64,000 bases of DNA from Nocardia vaccinii NBRC 15922 (GCF_001613305.1 NZ_BDCC01000012.1:310001-374000); one strand, 5' to 3'; counted from the stretch's first letter, positions 52,049-61,656 are shown. A program made the numbers and translations. Notes: generated by a model not told the origin, from the sequence alone.

Positions 52049-52404
52049 CAGAACACCGCTTTCAGATGTTCGATGACCGGATCGTCCTCGGGTTTCACCA
52101 GCACCGACACCACATCGAAGCGGATCTGCCGCCACGGGCCCTGCTGTTCGTTGAGCCACAGCAGCGCCAGGCGTCTGATGCGCTGCTGTTTGGTGAAGGT
52201 CACCGCCTCCGCCGGGACACCGAATTTCAGACCGGAACGGGTCTTCACCTCGACGAATGCGGTCACCCCCGCATCCCGCCCGATCAGATCCAGCTCACCG
52301 TACCGGCAACGCCAGTTCCGCTCGACGATCTCCATCCCGGCCGCACGCAGATACTGTGCCGCCAGCTCTTCCCCGTGTGCGCCGAGCGCCAGATTATGTG
52401 CCAC
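52048..52404 (-). CDS. YraN/UPF0102 endonuclease-like protein
   Basis: 118 aa from GTG 52404, chosen because HNLALGAHGEELAAQYLRAA is the family's N-terminus; the frame is open further upstream but the extra residues do not look like YraN. The nuclease-like core is VERNWRCRYGELDLIGRDAG and FVEVKTRSGLKFGVPAEAVT, keeping the Glu, Asp, ExK pattern of PD-(D/E)xK folds. Its biological role is unsettled, with a link to recombination suggested by its constant position before comM-dprA. Confidence 0.9.
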   Translation of the reverse strand: MAHNLALGAHGEELAAQYLRAAGMEIVERNWRCRYGELDLIGRDAGVTAFVEVKTRSGLKFGVPAEAVTFTKQQRIRRLALLWLNEQQGPWRQIRFDVVSVLVKPEDDPVIEHLKAVF

Positions 52405-52526
52405 CCCGTCAGGATCACCGAGCCGCGCTCGGGATCCGTCACCCCGAACTGGGGAAACAGAAAACCTGTGGACAACCCCCGGATGTGGACAACACGCGGC
52501 CGCCCCGCCGGACGCCGTGTCGGCCG

Positions 52527-52832
52527 TTATTCGGGCAGTCGGAGGTCCGGCTTCTCCAGCTCCTCGATGTTCACGTCCTTGAAGGTGATGACGCGAACAT
52601 GCTTGACGAAGCGGGCGGGCCGGTACATGTCCCACACCCAGGCATCGGACATGCGCACTTCGAAATACACCTCGCCATCGGCGTTCTGCGGCCGTAGTTC
52701 GACGGAATTGGCCAGGTAGAAGCGGCGTTCGGTCTCCACCACGTACGAGAACTGGCCGACGATGTCCTTGTACTCGCGATACAGCGAGAGTTCCATCTCG
52801 GTTTCGTACTTCTCGAGGTCCTCGGCACTCAT
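52527..52832 (-). CDS. DUF2469-family protein
   Basis: 101 aa. The whole sequence is the actinobacterial DUF2469 pattern: SAEDLEKYETEMELSLYREY, KDIVGQFSYVVETERRFYLA, EVYFEVRMSDAWVWDMYRPA and VKHVRVITFKDVNIEELEKP. It is cytosolic with no known function and is always found between rnhB and yraN in Mycobacteriales. AAAGTCCTCC on the plus strand before the start equals a GGAGGAC ribosome site. Confidence 0.95.
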   Translation of the reverse strand: MSAEDLEKYETEMELSLYREYKDIVGQFSYVVETERRFYLANSVELRPQNADGEVYFEVRMSDAWVWDMYRPARFVKHVRVITFKDVNIEELEKPDLRLPE

Positions 52833-52899
52833 CTGGTGGAAAGTCCTCCTAATTCACGACGCCGCCCCCGGCGGGCTCGCCATACTGCGTGTCCTGACA

Positions 52900-53652
52900 T
52901 CATCTCGCATGCGCGGTACCGGTAGCCAACCGCCTCGCTCCGGAACCGAGGCGGCGGACCGGCTCGACCTCGGCCCCGCCGATCATCCGCACGTTCCGCC
53001 AGCTCTGGCGATGCTCGCTGCTGGGCCCCAGACGATCCAGCGCCGCGATGTGCTCCGGCGTGTTGTACCCCTTGTGCGCCGCGAAACCGTAGCCGGGCAG
53101 TCGCCCGTCCATCTCGACCATCATCCGGTCGCGGGTCACCTTGGCCAGCACACTGGCCGCGGCGATACAAGCCGCCGTGGCGTCGCCGCCGATCACCGGC
53201 AGCGAGGGCGCCATGATGCCGGGCACCTTGAAACCGTCGGTGAGCACATAACCGGGACGCTGATCCAATCCTGCCACCGCTCGCCGCATCCCCTCGATAT
53301 TGGCGACGTGGATGCCGATCGCATCGATCTCCCAGGCCGGAATCACCACCACCTGCCAAGCCAGCGCCCGGCGCTTGATGATCGGGAACAGTTCCTCGCG
53401 AGCGACCTCGGTGAGCTTCTTGGAATCATCCAGGCCGGCGAGGGAATCGTATGCCTTGGGCGCGAGCAGGCAGGCCGCCACGACGAGGGGACCCGCACAA
53501 CATCCCCGCCCCGCCTCGTCGACCCCGGCGACCGGCCCCAGGCCGCTGCGAATGAGGGCCGCCTCGAGCGTGCGCAGACCACCGGCCTTGCGCATCACCA
53601 CTCGCGGCGGCCAGTCCCCGGCTCGTTGCCCGTTGCGCGCCACTGCACCCAC
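52900..53652 (-). CDS. rnhB: Ribonuclease HII
   Basis: 250 aa from GTG 53652 (GTG 53643 also possible); a later ATG is rejected because the conserved [20 protein letters not shown] lies before it. The catalytic core starts [20 protein letters not shown] (DEAGRG with the first Asp/Glu pair), then [40 protein letters not shown] and [18 protein letters not shown] (Asp residues), [15 protein letters not shown]. It removes ribonucleotides and RNA from DNA-RNA hybrids. It lies directly after lepB, as in all relatives. Confidence 0.95.
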   Translation of the reverse strand: MGAVARNGQRAGDWPPRVVMRKAGGLRTLEAALIRSGLGPVAGVDEAGRGCCAGPLVVAACLLAPKAYDSLAGLDDSKKLTEVAREELFPIIKRRALAWQVVVIPAWEIDAIGIHVANIEGMRRAVAGLDQRPGYVLTDGFKVPGIMAPSLPVIGGDATAACIAAASVLAKVTRDRMMVEMDGRLPGYGFAAHKGYNTPEHIAALDRLGPSSEHRQSWRNVRMIGGAEVEPVRRLGSGARRLATGTAHAR

Positions 53653-53739
53653 CGTTCGATTATCCGTTCGCTCTTCACAACTGTCTCCGCCGGACCGCCC
53701 TCGTGAGCCCGGCCAATGGAAACAGTCAGCCGCAACCGC

Positions 53740-54567
53740 TCAGTTCTGCTGCGGATTCTGGGATCGCACCGGGCCGATCCGCCCCGGCGGCCAGATCTTG
53801 AACACCGCCTTGCCACGCACATCCTTCACCGGGACGGTGCCGGAAAACTCATCGTCCTGATGTGCGCGCGAATCGGCGGATTCGTTGCGGTTGTCGCCCA
53901 TCACCCACAGATTGCCCTCGGGCACCTTCACCGGGCCGAACTCCCGCCCGACCGGATTGATCGACAGCCCCATCGGCGTCTTGACCGCGAACGGCAGACC
54001 GGGCTGATACGGATACAGGTACCGGGCGTACGGTTCGTCGAGCGGCTTGCCGTCGACCAGCACCCGCCCTTGGGCGTCACAGCACTGCACGGTCTGACCG
54101 CCCACCGCGATCACCCGTTTGACCAGATCGTTCTCATCCGGCGGCACCAGACCGAAGAAGGAGAAGAAATTCTGCACGCCGCGCACCATGACGTTGCTGG
54201 AACGATTTGTGTGGTACTCCTTGTTCCACGATCCGCTCGGGCCCACGAAGACGACCACGTCGCCCGGTTTCGGGTCGCTGAAGTCGTACGTCAATTTCTC
54301 GACGTAGATCCGGTCGCCGACGCAGGTGGGACAACCGTGCAACGTCGGCTCCATCGACTGCGACGGAATCAGATACGGCCGACCGATGAACGTCACCACC
54401 AACGCCGCGATCACCGCCGCGATCACGATCAGAATCGGCAACTCCTGCCAGAACGGGCGTTGCTTCTTCTGCTTCTTCCCCCGCGATCGCCGACGACGCG
54501 GCACCGGCGCGTTCGCACCGTCGTGATCCACCTCGGTCGACGCCCTGGAGTCGAATTCGTTTGCCAC
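53740..54567 (-). CDS. lepB: Signal peptidase I, copy 1
   Basis: 275 aa. A basic cytosolic lead (RRRRSRGKKQKKQRPF) precedes one membrane helix (LPILIVIAAVIAALVVTFI). The nucleophile Ser is in YLIPSQSMEPTLHGCPTCVG and the general-base Lys in DENDLVKRVIAVGGQTVQCC; GNLWVMGDNRNESADSRAHQ is the box E region. It cleaves Sec and Tat signal peptides on the outer face of the membrane. The next gene upstream is a close paralogue, so this is a tandem duplication. Confidence 0.95.
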   Translation of the reverse strand: MANEFDSRASTEVDHDGANAPVPRRRRSRGKKQKKQRPFWQELPILIVIAAVIAALVVTFIGRPYLIPSQSMEPTLHGCPTCVGDRIYVEKLTYDFSDPKPGDVVVFVGPSGSWNKEYHTNRSSNVMVRGVQNFFSFFGLVPPDENDLVKRVIAVGGQTVQCCDAQGRVLVDGKPLDEPYARYLYPYQPGLPFAVKTPMGLSINPVGREFGPVKVPEGNLWVMGDNRNESADSRAHQDDEFSGTVPVKDVRGKAVFKIWPPGRIGPVRSQNPQQN

Positions 54568-54647
54568 GCCGAACAGGTTATCCCGCCCACACCCGCGCCG
54601 GTGACCGGGATGTCGACAAGTGCCGCAACGCGTTCGGGGCGATGTGC

Positions 54648-55445
54648 TCAGTTGGTCTGGGGATCCTGGGATCGCACCGGGCCGATCCGGTTCAGCGGCC
54701 AGATCTTGAACACCGCCTTACCACGCACATCCTGCACCGGCACGGTACCGGTGTACTGATCGTCGATATGTCCGCGCGAGTCGAGCGAATCGTTGCGGTT
54801 GTCGCCCATCACCCACAGATTGCCCTCGGGCACCTTGATCGGGCCGAACTCCCGCCCGACCGGATTGATCGACAACCCCATCGGCGACTTGACCGCGAAG
54901 GGCAAACCCGGTTGGTAGGCAGATATGTAGTGTGCATACGGCTCGTCGAGCGACTTGCCATCCACCATCACTCGGCCCTGCGCATCACAACACTGCACCG
55001 TCTGACCACCCACAGCGATCACCCGCTTCACGAGATCATTCTCATCCGGCGGCGCCAAACCGAAGAACGCGAAGAAATTCTCGATCCCCCGGACGACGGC
55101 ATCACTCGAACGTGGCGAATGATAATCCTCGTTCCAAGAGCCGCTCGGGGCCTTGAACACCACGACGTCGCCCGGCTCAGGATCGCCGAAGTCATAACTG
55201 AGCTTCTCGACGTAGATCCGGTCCCTGGTGCAACCAGGACAACCGTGCAACGTCGGCTCCATCGACTGCGACGGAATCACATACGGCCGACCGATGAACG
55301 TCACCACCAACGCCGCGATCACCGCCGCGATCACGACCAGCAGCGGCAACTCCTGCCAGAACGGACGTTGCTTCTTCTTCGCCTGTTTCCCCCGCGGCCG
55401 GCGTGGCGTACGTCTGCCCGCACGAACGTCGTCGGATTCGCTCAT
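54648..55445 (-). CDS. lepB: Signal peptidase I, copy 2
   Basis: 265 aa from ATG 55445; GTG 55466 would add seven residues. The same layout as copy 1: PFWQELPLLVVIAAVIAALV, YVIPSQSMEPTLHGCPGCTR (Ser), DENDLVKRVIAVGGQTVQCC (Lys) and GNLWVMGDNRNDSLDSRGHI. Long identical runs to copy 1, such as FGPxKVPEGNLWVMGDNRN, show a recent duplication; the cytosolic lead and the region around residues 90-130 differ most. Upstream the expected rplS is displaced by the lanthipeptide island. Confidence 0.94.
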   Translation of the reverse strand: MSESDDVRAGRRTPRRPRGKQAKKKQRPFWQELPLLVVIAAVIAALVVTFIGRPYVIPSQSMEPTLHGCPGCTRDRIYVEKLSYDFGDPEPGDVVVFKAPSGSWNEDYHSPRSSDAVVRGIENFFAFFGLAPPDENDLVKRVIAVGGQTVQCCDAQGRVMVDGKSLDEPYAHYISAYQPGLPFAVKSPMGLSINPVGREFGPIKVPEGNLWVMGDNRNDSLDSRGHIDDQYTGTVPVQDVRGKAVFKIWPLNRIGPVRSQDPQTN

Positions 55446-55528
55446 CGTCTCATTGTCCTGCGTCACGACGAATAACCTAGCCGCACTTCGCCCGCACGTA
55501 CGGATCGATACCTCGAGAATGGGATCTG

Positions 55529-55951
55529 TCATTTACCGCCGCTATCCACTTGCGGTGGCAGCGGATCGAGGGCCAGCCCAAGAGGATTCGGGGCCGGAGT
55601 AACGGGAAAGCCTGCCCGGCCATGCATTTGGCTTTTGATCCTGCTCGCACGTCGCGCGAGGAGGGCGCGATCCGGTCTCCGTTCAGGCGGCACTGGTTGA
55701 CGCACTTGTAGAGCAGGTTCAGCCCCGATGTAGCCGAACTCGGCGATTTCGGCGAACATCAGCAGCACCGGAACACCGGGCTCAACGGGGCGACGGGCGC
55801 ACAGGTGATCGCGGTAGGCGTCGACCGGGCACGCCCGGTATCGGGGCGGGCGGCGCAGGCCAGCGGTTCGGCCACTCGTGCGTGACGCCTCACGGCGACT
55901 CGGTCCGCGGCCGATGCCGCTCGAGAACACGGGGACCCGCTCCCGGAGCAT
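55529..55951 (-). pseudogene. ISL3-type transposase remnant, central part, frameshifted
   Basis: The leftward frame has DAYRDHLCARRPVEPGVPVL then FAEIAEFGYIGAEPAL. A neighbouring frame continues as GLNLLYKCVNQCRLNGDRIA. Together these follow the ISL3-type pattern of a YL-RW segment, an EI-GY-G helix and NLLYKYxNQGR, split by a frameshift. No intact start, DDE core or terminal repeats are visible. It fills the gap between lepB and the lanthipeptide enzymes. Confidence 0.5.
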
Positions 55952-55965
55952 CCCGCAGCCACCGG

Positions 55966-56880
55966 CTATGGTCGCCGCCGACCAGCAGATGAAACAGAAG
56001 CGATCGCAATTCTCAACGCATCTATTCGCAACTCGAGTGGCGGCATCGGAGTGTTCAACACGAGCAGGTCCGGGTCGTAGCCTTCGAGTTTCGTGAGCAA
56101 ATTATCGTCGAACTCGTCCCCGAATCCGGCAACCACTGTTTCAGTAATCGCATTTCCGAAGCCTTGACAAAAAACTTGTCGAAGACGGCAGAAATCTTGA
56201 CGCGACTCCGCTGTCAACACTCTTACAGCCACTGCGAACCGAGGCTTACCGCACAATGGACCGGCCACGAAGGAGCTCCGATAATGTTCCGCAACCGAAT
56301 AGTCGTTCTCTTTCAATAAAAAGCTACCGTAGCAGTACGGCAGTCCGAGTTCGGCCGCAAATTTCGCCGACCGTTCACCAGTGCCATTTATCCATATCTC
56401 GGGAGTTGAGTTCGACGGCAGGAGTCCGGCCGAAGGCCCGTCGCGGAACGTCTCGACCAGGATTCGCAACGACTCGCTGTAGTCCACCTGACCGGGCCGT
56501 CTCAATTTTTCAGCCGCAAAGGGTTCCGCACCAGGACCACGACCGATCCCTAGATCGATCCGAGAGGGGAACATGCGGCACAACATATTGAATGTACCCG
56601 CGACTTTGAGTGGCGCATAATAGGGCAGCAATACAGAAGCGGTGCCGACCCGAATTCTCCGGGTCATCTGAGCGGCTGCGGCGATCAACACTTCAGGTGC
56701 AGCACAACTACTTGCATCGCCGTGATGCTCCGAAACCCAGAACCTACTCGCGCCCAATTCTTCGGCCGCCTTGCACAGGCCCAAACTATCATGAACGGCG
56801 GCTTGCGCCCCATCCTTGCCGAAAGGAAACACCTGATCGAAGGCGCAGATTTCCACATCATGTCCCGATTGTCGGCTCAT
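55966..56880 (-). CDS. Luciferase-like flavin/F420-dependent oxidoreductase of the lanthipeptide cluster
   Basis: 304 aa; ATG 56880 with GAGG 7-10 bp upstream. LLM barrel features: CKAAEELGASRFWVSEHHGD, APEVLIAAAAQMTRRIRVGT, MFPSRIDLGIGRGPGAEPFA and STPEIWINGTGERSAKFAAE. The gene follows lanB by 40 bp on the same strand. Luciferase-like proteins in lanthipeptide clusters (LanJ class C, such as the one in the lexapeptide cluster) reduce dehydroalanine to D-alanine with F420H2 or flavin, so that is the favoured role. Base composition is visibly lower in GC than the housekeeping genes, suggesting transfer. A tailoring oxidation is the main alternative. Confidence 0.8.
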   Translation of the reverse strand: MSRQSGHDVEICAFDQVFPFGKDGAQAAVHDSLGLCKAAEELGASRFWVSEHHGDASSCAAPEVLIAAAAQMTRRIRVGTASVLLPYYAPLKVAGTFNMLCRMFPSRIDLGIGRGPGAEPFAAEKLRRPGQVDYSESLRILVETFRDGPSAGLLPSNSTPEIWINGTGERSAKFAAELGLPYCYGSFLLKENDYSVAEHYRSSFVAGPLCGKPRFAVAVRVLTAESRQDFCRLRQVFCQGFGNAITETVVAGFGDEFDDNLLTKLEGYDPDLLVLNTPMPPLELRIDALRIAIASVSSAGRRRP

Positions 56881-56920
56881 ACCAATTCCTCGCAGCCATC
56901 ATTACCAAGCATTTCACCAG

Positions 56921-59900
56921 CTATCCCTGTGTTGGCGGCGCGGATGAGCAAGCGGCGATACGGTCCAGTAGACGGCGCCAGACACCGTAAGCACTGTCCT
57001 CGTCTTCGTGATGGAGACCGAGGCGGTTGCTGTGCATGTGCAACAACGTGCGCACGACATTTTCCCGCTGGGACCACAGGGAGCCGGACGCATCGAGGTC
57101 GTCCATCCGGGAGCGGAAGCACGTACCTTCCATCTCCCACCGATCGCCGACATGCCGCAGGACATCGACGGCTGGGCCGACACCGGTGTACTGGGACCAG
57201 AGCGAGCCGGCCGCCGTTCGGTAGAGGCCGCTGCCCGCGGACCTCGATGCCATGGTTCGCACCAGCGTTCGGCGCCGGGAGAAGTCCGGAATGAGGATAC
57301 TGCCGATGCGTTCCAGGCTGAGTGCTGCCAGACACTCCCGCGGCAGGTAGCTGTCCGCAGATTCGCCCCGATGGTCGGCGAGGTAGCGCAGCAACTCGGC
57401 CACGGCAGTGCTGTCTGCGCAGAACAGGCATTCCGCGGCGTCGATCATGGCGGGACCGCCATAACGTTCGGTTTCCCGGTGGTAGGTCCCGAAGGAGAAT
57501 TCGGTGATCCGCCCCGCTGCCACCAGATCGTGCGCCCACTCCGTGACCGCGACGAGGCAGGCGCGGCGTTGCTCGGAGTACGGGACGCAGAAACGAACCC
57601 GCAAGTGTGGCGCGGGGTCGGCGTAGCGGAGGAAGAAGGAGCGATCGATGCCATGCGCTTGCGTCAGCCGACTCGTGAGCGCGATGTACTGGTCGATGAG
57701 CAAGGTGTCGTGGGCATCCGGCTCCGCGTACAGCTTGACGTACAGCCAGTCACTACCGATATGTCGCATTCGTTCACTGTGGGGAATCGGGCGTATCGCC
57801 GAGGAGATCGGAGCGCGTGCTGCCGGAGGCGGCTGCGTGCACACGACCGGGACGACGACCTCTGCGGTGTATGAGCGCCCGAGGTCGTCGGTCAGGAAAC
57901 CGTCGTCGGGCGCGGGCAAAACCTCTTCGAGCCGGACCGGCTCTTCGTGTTCCCCGCGATAGAGGGCGCGGCGCAATTCCGCCAGCGACAGGCTGCTGTC
58001 CAAGTCCAGCATGATGTGATTGTCGCCCTCGGTGAGGTAGACGTGGCGTGGCAACATCCACCGCTCACCCCAGTTACGCAGTGCCACAAGGAACTCCACG
58101 TCATCGGCCGTGTCCGCCACGCCGAGATCTGCCGGACGCAGGTGCCAGCACGCACGCCGGAGGATCACTCGGTCGCGGCGAACCCGGGGTAGAAAGGACG
58201 CGATACCTTCCAGGTTTCCCCAGTCGAATCCGGCGATGCCGCGGTATTTCGTCGAGGACACCTCCAACAGGAAGCGGCAGACGTTCGGCCCGGAAAGCAG
58301 GCTGAGCATGCTGTGCTGGGTGAAGAGCACCTCGCATCCCAAACTGCGGCTCCACAGATACAGTCGTCCGGAACGGACCCCGACGACGATGTCGCTCAGG
58401 GACAGCCTTCGCTCCGTGGGGGTGCCCGGCGACACGTTTACCGGCAGCTCCCAAGCGCGAACCTCGGGACGCACAGCAACGTTGACCGCTCTGCCCAGGT
58501 GCGGCAGATAAGCCAGTTCGACGAGCTCAGCCGCGCCGGCCTGCGCCTGCTCCGCCTCGGCCAGTTCCCGGAGACCGTCCCGGGTCCGATCATCGAGCAG
58601 ATCGTAGAAGCGTGCGAAGGTCCTGCCTCCGAACGTGGCAGCCATACCTGTGAGCACTGCCATCCAGCGATCGGCGAGTTTGCCTGGGGGGCTCAGCTGG
58701 AAGTGTATGTCCAGAGCTGGGATAGCAGGGCGCTCGTCCGGGGTGGCAGCGCCGGTTTCGACGAACGCGGCCAGCCACCTGTCGTCGAGCACGATCTCCA
58801 GGCAGCGGTCCGCCAGGGCCGTGCTGGCCAGCTGGGTCAGCAGGGCGTCACGGGCTTGATGGTGGCGCTCGGCCGTTTCGGGGATCAGCGGGTAGGAGCG
58901 AGCAGGATTGCGGTACCCGGTCGGTGGCCCCAGCCCTGTCTCCGAGGAGAGCAATTCGAGGACCGGCACGTGCGCCTGCACGCCATACCGCTCGGTGAAG
59001 GCGGTTGCATAGTCCTGTAGCCACCTTGGATAGCGGAAGCTCGTACCGACAACCGCGGCCAGGGTCTGCGCCGCTTGTTCGGCAAGAGCCTGCACGTCGG
59101 CTGGCAGGACAGGTGGGCCCTCGGTGTGAAGGCGGGCGTCGAGCTGCAGCAGGTGACCCGCATAGTCAGGAGAGAGCGTGCGCGAGCATTCGGCGACGTG
59201 CGCCATCAACGGCGGCAACATCACCGCACTGTCTTGGTCACCACGATTGAAATCGTCGACCGCTGTGGCCAATTCCTTCAACGCCACTGCGGCGTTCTGG
59301 TCCACGATGGACGCCAAATCGGCCAAAGGGTCATAAGTGTCGCTGTGGACCAGCTGCGGCCTGTCGGCAACCATGAGGAAGTCCAGCTCGATGAGTTGCT
59401 GCAGCAGGCCGGTCACAGTATCGGCGGGGACGCTGGGGAATTGACCGGCCAGTTGTTTCCGCAGAGTCTCCAGCGCAATGGGGGTGTGTGCCAAGTCGAT
59501 GACAGCGCGTACCGGCGGTGACAGGCGTACCGACACGGAGCGGCGGGTGTTGGCTCCGTAGGCGTCGGCGGTCGGCAACCAGAGCCGGCCACGGCCTTGG
59601 TGGATGAGATCGTTGGTCCTCACCCGCAGGCCCGAGCGGGCAGCGGAGCTGTCGGTCAAGGACTGAAACAGGTGCAGTACCCAGGCCATATCCATGCGGG
59701 CACGCGGCCTTGCCAGCACTCCGTCGTGCCACACCACCCGCGGCCGGCCCTGTGCCGCGAAGGTGCCGGTGGCTACGCCGGCCATCAGCCCGAATGGTGT
59801 CGCACGCACACTCATCCGATTCACATAGCGCAGGAGGCTCATCAGTGCGCGCTGCCGGTCCCGCTCGGAGTGTTCTCCGAACTGGCGCAGCGCTTTCGAC

Positions 59901-60139
59901 AAGTCGGGCGAGGCCATCTCGACCGCAGCCGAAACCATTCCCGAACGCCACAAGCGCAGGACATCGTCGATCAACTGTTCCGGCCGATTCGGTACATCCG
60001 CCGGACTGGACGCAAGAAGACCGGTTATCGTCTCCGCGGGCAATGCCGGAGCGCGCAGCAGAAAGAACGGGCGAGCCGAATATACGGGCCCGGGGACGGC
60101 GAACGTGCCGCCGCCATGGTCGGGCAGTCCAGAGTTCAC
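56921..60139 (-). CDS. Class I lanthipeptide dehydratase, full-length LanB
   Basis: 1072 aa from GTG 60139, with GAAGGA 7-12 bp before it. The glutamylation domain covers residues 1 to about 770 (VYSARPFFLLRAPALPAETI, YVNRMSVRATPFGLMAGVAT, VNVAVRPEVRAWELPVNVSP). The elimination domain covers about 785-1065 (MRHIGSDWLYVKLYAEPDAH, SRLTQAHGIDRSFFLRYADP, APHLRVRF, EFSFGTYHRETERYGGPAMI). It glutamylates Ser/Thr of a precursor using Glu-tRNA, then eliminates glutamate to give dehydro residues. Both halves in one polypeptide mark a classic LanB rather than the split thiopeptide type. It follows lanC by 41 bp. Confidence 0.92.
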   Translation of the reverse strand: MNSGLPDHGGGTFAVPGPVYSARPFFLLRAPALPAETITGLLASSPADVPNRPEQLIDDVLRLWRSGMVSAAVEMASPDLSKALRQFGEHSERDRQRALMSLLRYVNRMSVRATPFGLMAGVATGTFAAQGRPRVVWHDGVLARPRARMDMAWVLHLFQSLTDSSAARSGLRVRTNDLIHQGRGRLWLPTADAYGANTRRSVSVRLSPPVRAVIDLAHTPIALETLRKQLAGQFPSVPADTVTGLLQQLIELDFLMVADRPQLVHSDTYDPLADLASIVDQNAAVALKELATAVDDFNRGDQDSAVMLPPLMAHVAECSRTLSPDYAGHLLQLDARLHTEGPPVLPADVQALAEQAAQTLAAVVGTSFRYPRWLQDYATAFTERYGVQAHVPVLELLSSETGLGPPTGYRNPARSYPLIPETAERHHQARDALLTQLASTALADRCLEIVLDDRWLAAFVETGAATPDERPAIPALDIHFQLSPPGKLADRWMAVLTGMAATFGGRTFARFYDLLDDRTRDGLRELAEAEQAQAGAAELVELAYLPHLGRAVNVAVRPEVRAWELPVNVSPGTPTERRLSLSDIVVGVRSGRLYLWSRSLGCEVLFTQHSMLSLLSGPNVCRFLLEVSSTKYRGIAGFDWGNLEGIASFLPRVRRDRVILRRACWHLRPADLGVADTADDVEFLVALRNWGERWMLPRHVYLTEGDNHIMLDLDSSLSLAELRRALYRGEHEEPVRLEEVLPAPDDGFLTDDLGRSYTAEVVVPVVCTQPPPAARAPISSAIRPIPHSERMRHIGSDWLYVKLYAEPDAHDTLLIDQYIALTSRLTQAHGIDRSFFLRYADPAPHLRVRFCVPYSEQRRACLVAVTEWAHDLVAAGRITEFSFGTYHRETERYGGPAMIDAAECLFCADSTAVAELLRYLADHRGESADSYLPRECLAALSLERIGSILIPDFSRRRTLVRTMASRSAGSGLYRTAAGSLWSQYTGVGPAVDVLRHVGDRWEMEGTCFRSRMDDLDASGSLWSQRENVVRTLLHMHSNRLGLHHEDEDSAYGVWRRLLDRIAACSSAPPTQG

Positions 60140-60180
60140 AGCAATCCTTCACACGAATCGAACAGCCGGTGCAACGCCGT

Positions 60181-61500
60181 TCACAACAGGTTTCGCACTG
60201 ATAGGCATGGAGCCAGAAACAGCACATCTTCCCAGGTGCACACCGCCGTCGAGAGCGCTCCGGAGAGAACGGACAGGACTCCGGCCGCCCCCATGAGGAA
60301 ACCCGGATCATCCACGAGCCGACCGACCTCACGCCGATCCGCGAGCACATAGGGGCGCCTCGGATCTGCCAAGGCGAGCACTTCATTCACCGATGCGTCT
60401 CGTGCCGCCTGGAACTCGGTCAAGCCCGTCACTCGCCACGCGCGCTGGAAGACCGCCGCAAGCCCAGCGTGACCATGACATAGTGTCGGCGCAAAGACGT
60501 CCCGCTCCCGGACACCCGCCGCCATCACCCGGCGCAGTGCGGCAACTGCGGTATCGGCGGGCTCGGCGGTGCCGGTCAGGGCAGCTGCGCTGAGCAGCAC
60601 CATCGCGATGCCGGGAGAGCCGTAGCACCAGGCTGTACGTGCCGCTGGAGCGTCCGAAGAACGCACCGGCACATGTTGTGCGGCAGAGGCATCGAGCCAT
60701 ACTGGCCAATCCGGCCCGACCGTCTCGGCCAAGCGATGCGTGCACAGCCACAGAGCAATCTCGCGCACGCGTTCCCGGACTTCTCGACCGCCCACACCGC
60801 TGTGCGCCGCGGCGCACAGAGCCGCAAGAACTCCTGGGATGCCATGCGCAAGTCCGAGGTTGTACAGCCCGTGCGGGGAACGCTCCCGAACATCCGGTGA
60901 GCAGAAGCGCGGTGCTACGTACCAGCCGTGCCGTCCCACATCGTCGACATCTGTCAGCCGCATCAGGTAGGCCGTCAACCTGGTCGCGGCCTCCGTCAAC
61001 ACCAGAGGTGGGTCGGGTAATACCGCATACGCTCGCAACAGCGCCGTGAGCTGCCCCGCCACGCCCGCGATCACGTCATAGGCTTCGAACGGCACGCCGG
61101 TGCCGGGCTCGCGGAGAGCCGTGCTACCCAGCAGAGTGCCCAGATTCCCGGCCGTACGCGACAAAGTTGGCAGATAGCGCGGCTCGCATACGGCAAACTC
61201 GGTCACCGCCCATGCGAATCCCGCATATCCGTTGTACAGGCCGAGCCTGTCCGCTGGTCGCAATGCGGTCGAGTCGGCCGCCTGGCGCAGTAGAGCACGC
61301 GCCGGGTCCACCAGATCGGACCGGCCGAGTGCATGGCTTGCGTGGAGCAGCGCAAGAGCGATGCCGGAATAGCCGGACCCCAGAGTGATCGCCTCGTGAA
61401 CGACCGGGCGCGGCAAACCGAGAATGGACGGATCCGCGAGCCTCGACAGCCGATCCGCAACCTCCTCGGTCGTGTTCCGCAGAACCGATATTTTCGTCAT
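60181..61500 (-). CDS. Lanthionine synthetase C-like cyclase, LanC
   Basis: 439 aa from ATG 61500 (GGAG 9-12 bp upstream). The double-toroid LanC repeats appear as GSGYSGIALALLHASHALGR and GLYNGYAGFAWAVTEFA. All active residues expected from NisC are in place: Asp in EAYDVIAGVAG (142), His in LGLAHGIPGV (219), zinc Cys in WCYGSPGIAM (292) and the zinc Cys-His pair in PTLCHGHAGL (341-342). It adds Cys thiols to dehydro residues to close lanthionine rings. It is encoded after the precursor and a strong hairpin, and before lanB. Confidence 0.92.
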   Translation of the reverse strand: MTKISVLRNTTEEVADRLSRLADPSILGLPRPVVHEAITLGSGYSGIALALLHASHALGRSDLVDPARALLRQAADSTALRPADRLGLYNGYAGFAWAVTEFAVCEPRYLPTLSRTAGNLGTLLGSTALREPGTGVPFEAYDVIAGVAGQLTALLRAYAVLPDPPLVLTEAATRLTAYLMRLTDVDDVGRHGWYVAPRFCSPDVRERSPHGLYNLGLAHGIPGVLAALCAAAHSGVGGREVRERVREIALWLCTHRLAETVGPDWPVWLDASAAQHVPVRSSDAPAARTAWCYGSPGIAMVLLSAAALTGTAEPADTAVAALRRVMAAGVRERDVFAPTLCHGHAGLAAVFQRAWRVTGLTEFQAARDASVNEVLALADPRRPYVLADRREVGRLVDDPGFLMGAAGVLSVLSGALSTAVCTWEDVLFLAPCLSVRNLL

Positions 61501-61603
61501 AGGAGAATCTCCAGAAGAACAACTGGACGGAAGGATTCTGGATAGCGAGATTTCGATCAAGGTGTCCGGCAGCCTATTTCGGTGGAGACGAATTGTACCG
61601 AGC

Positions 61604-61649
61604 TTCCGGCTGGGCGGAGGCCGAAGAGCTTGCCTCCGCCCAGCCGGAA
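61604..61649 (-). terminator. Perfect 18-bp hairpin between precursor and lanC
   Basis: TTCCGGCTGGGCGGAGGC (61604-61621) pairs without mismatch to 61632-61649 around a 10-base loop, starting 7 bp after the precursor stop. No long U-run follows. In lanthipeptide operons such a partial terminator lets precursor mRNA exceed enzyme mRNA; it may also protect the short transcript from 3' exonucleases. Confidence 0.75.
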
Positions 61650-61656
61650 CTTCCGC

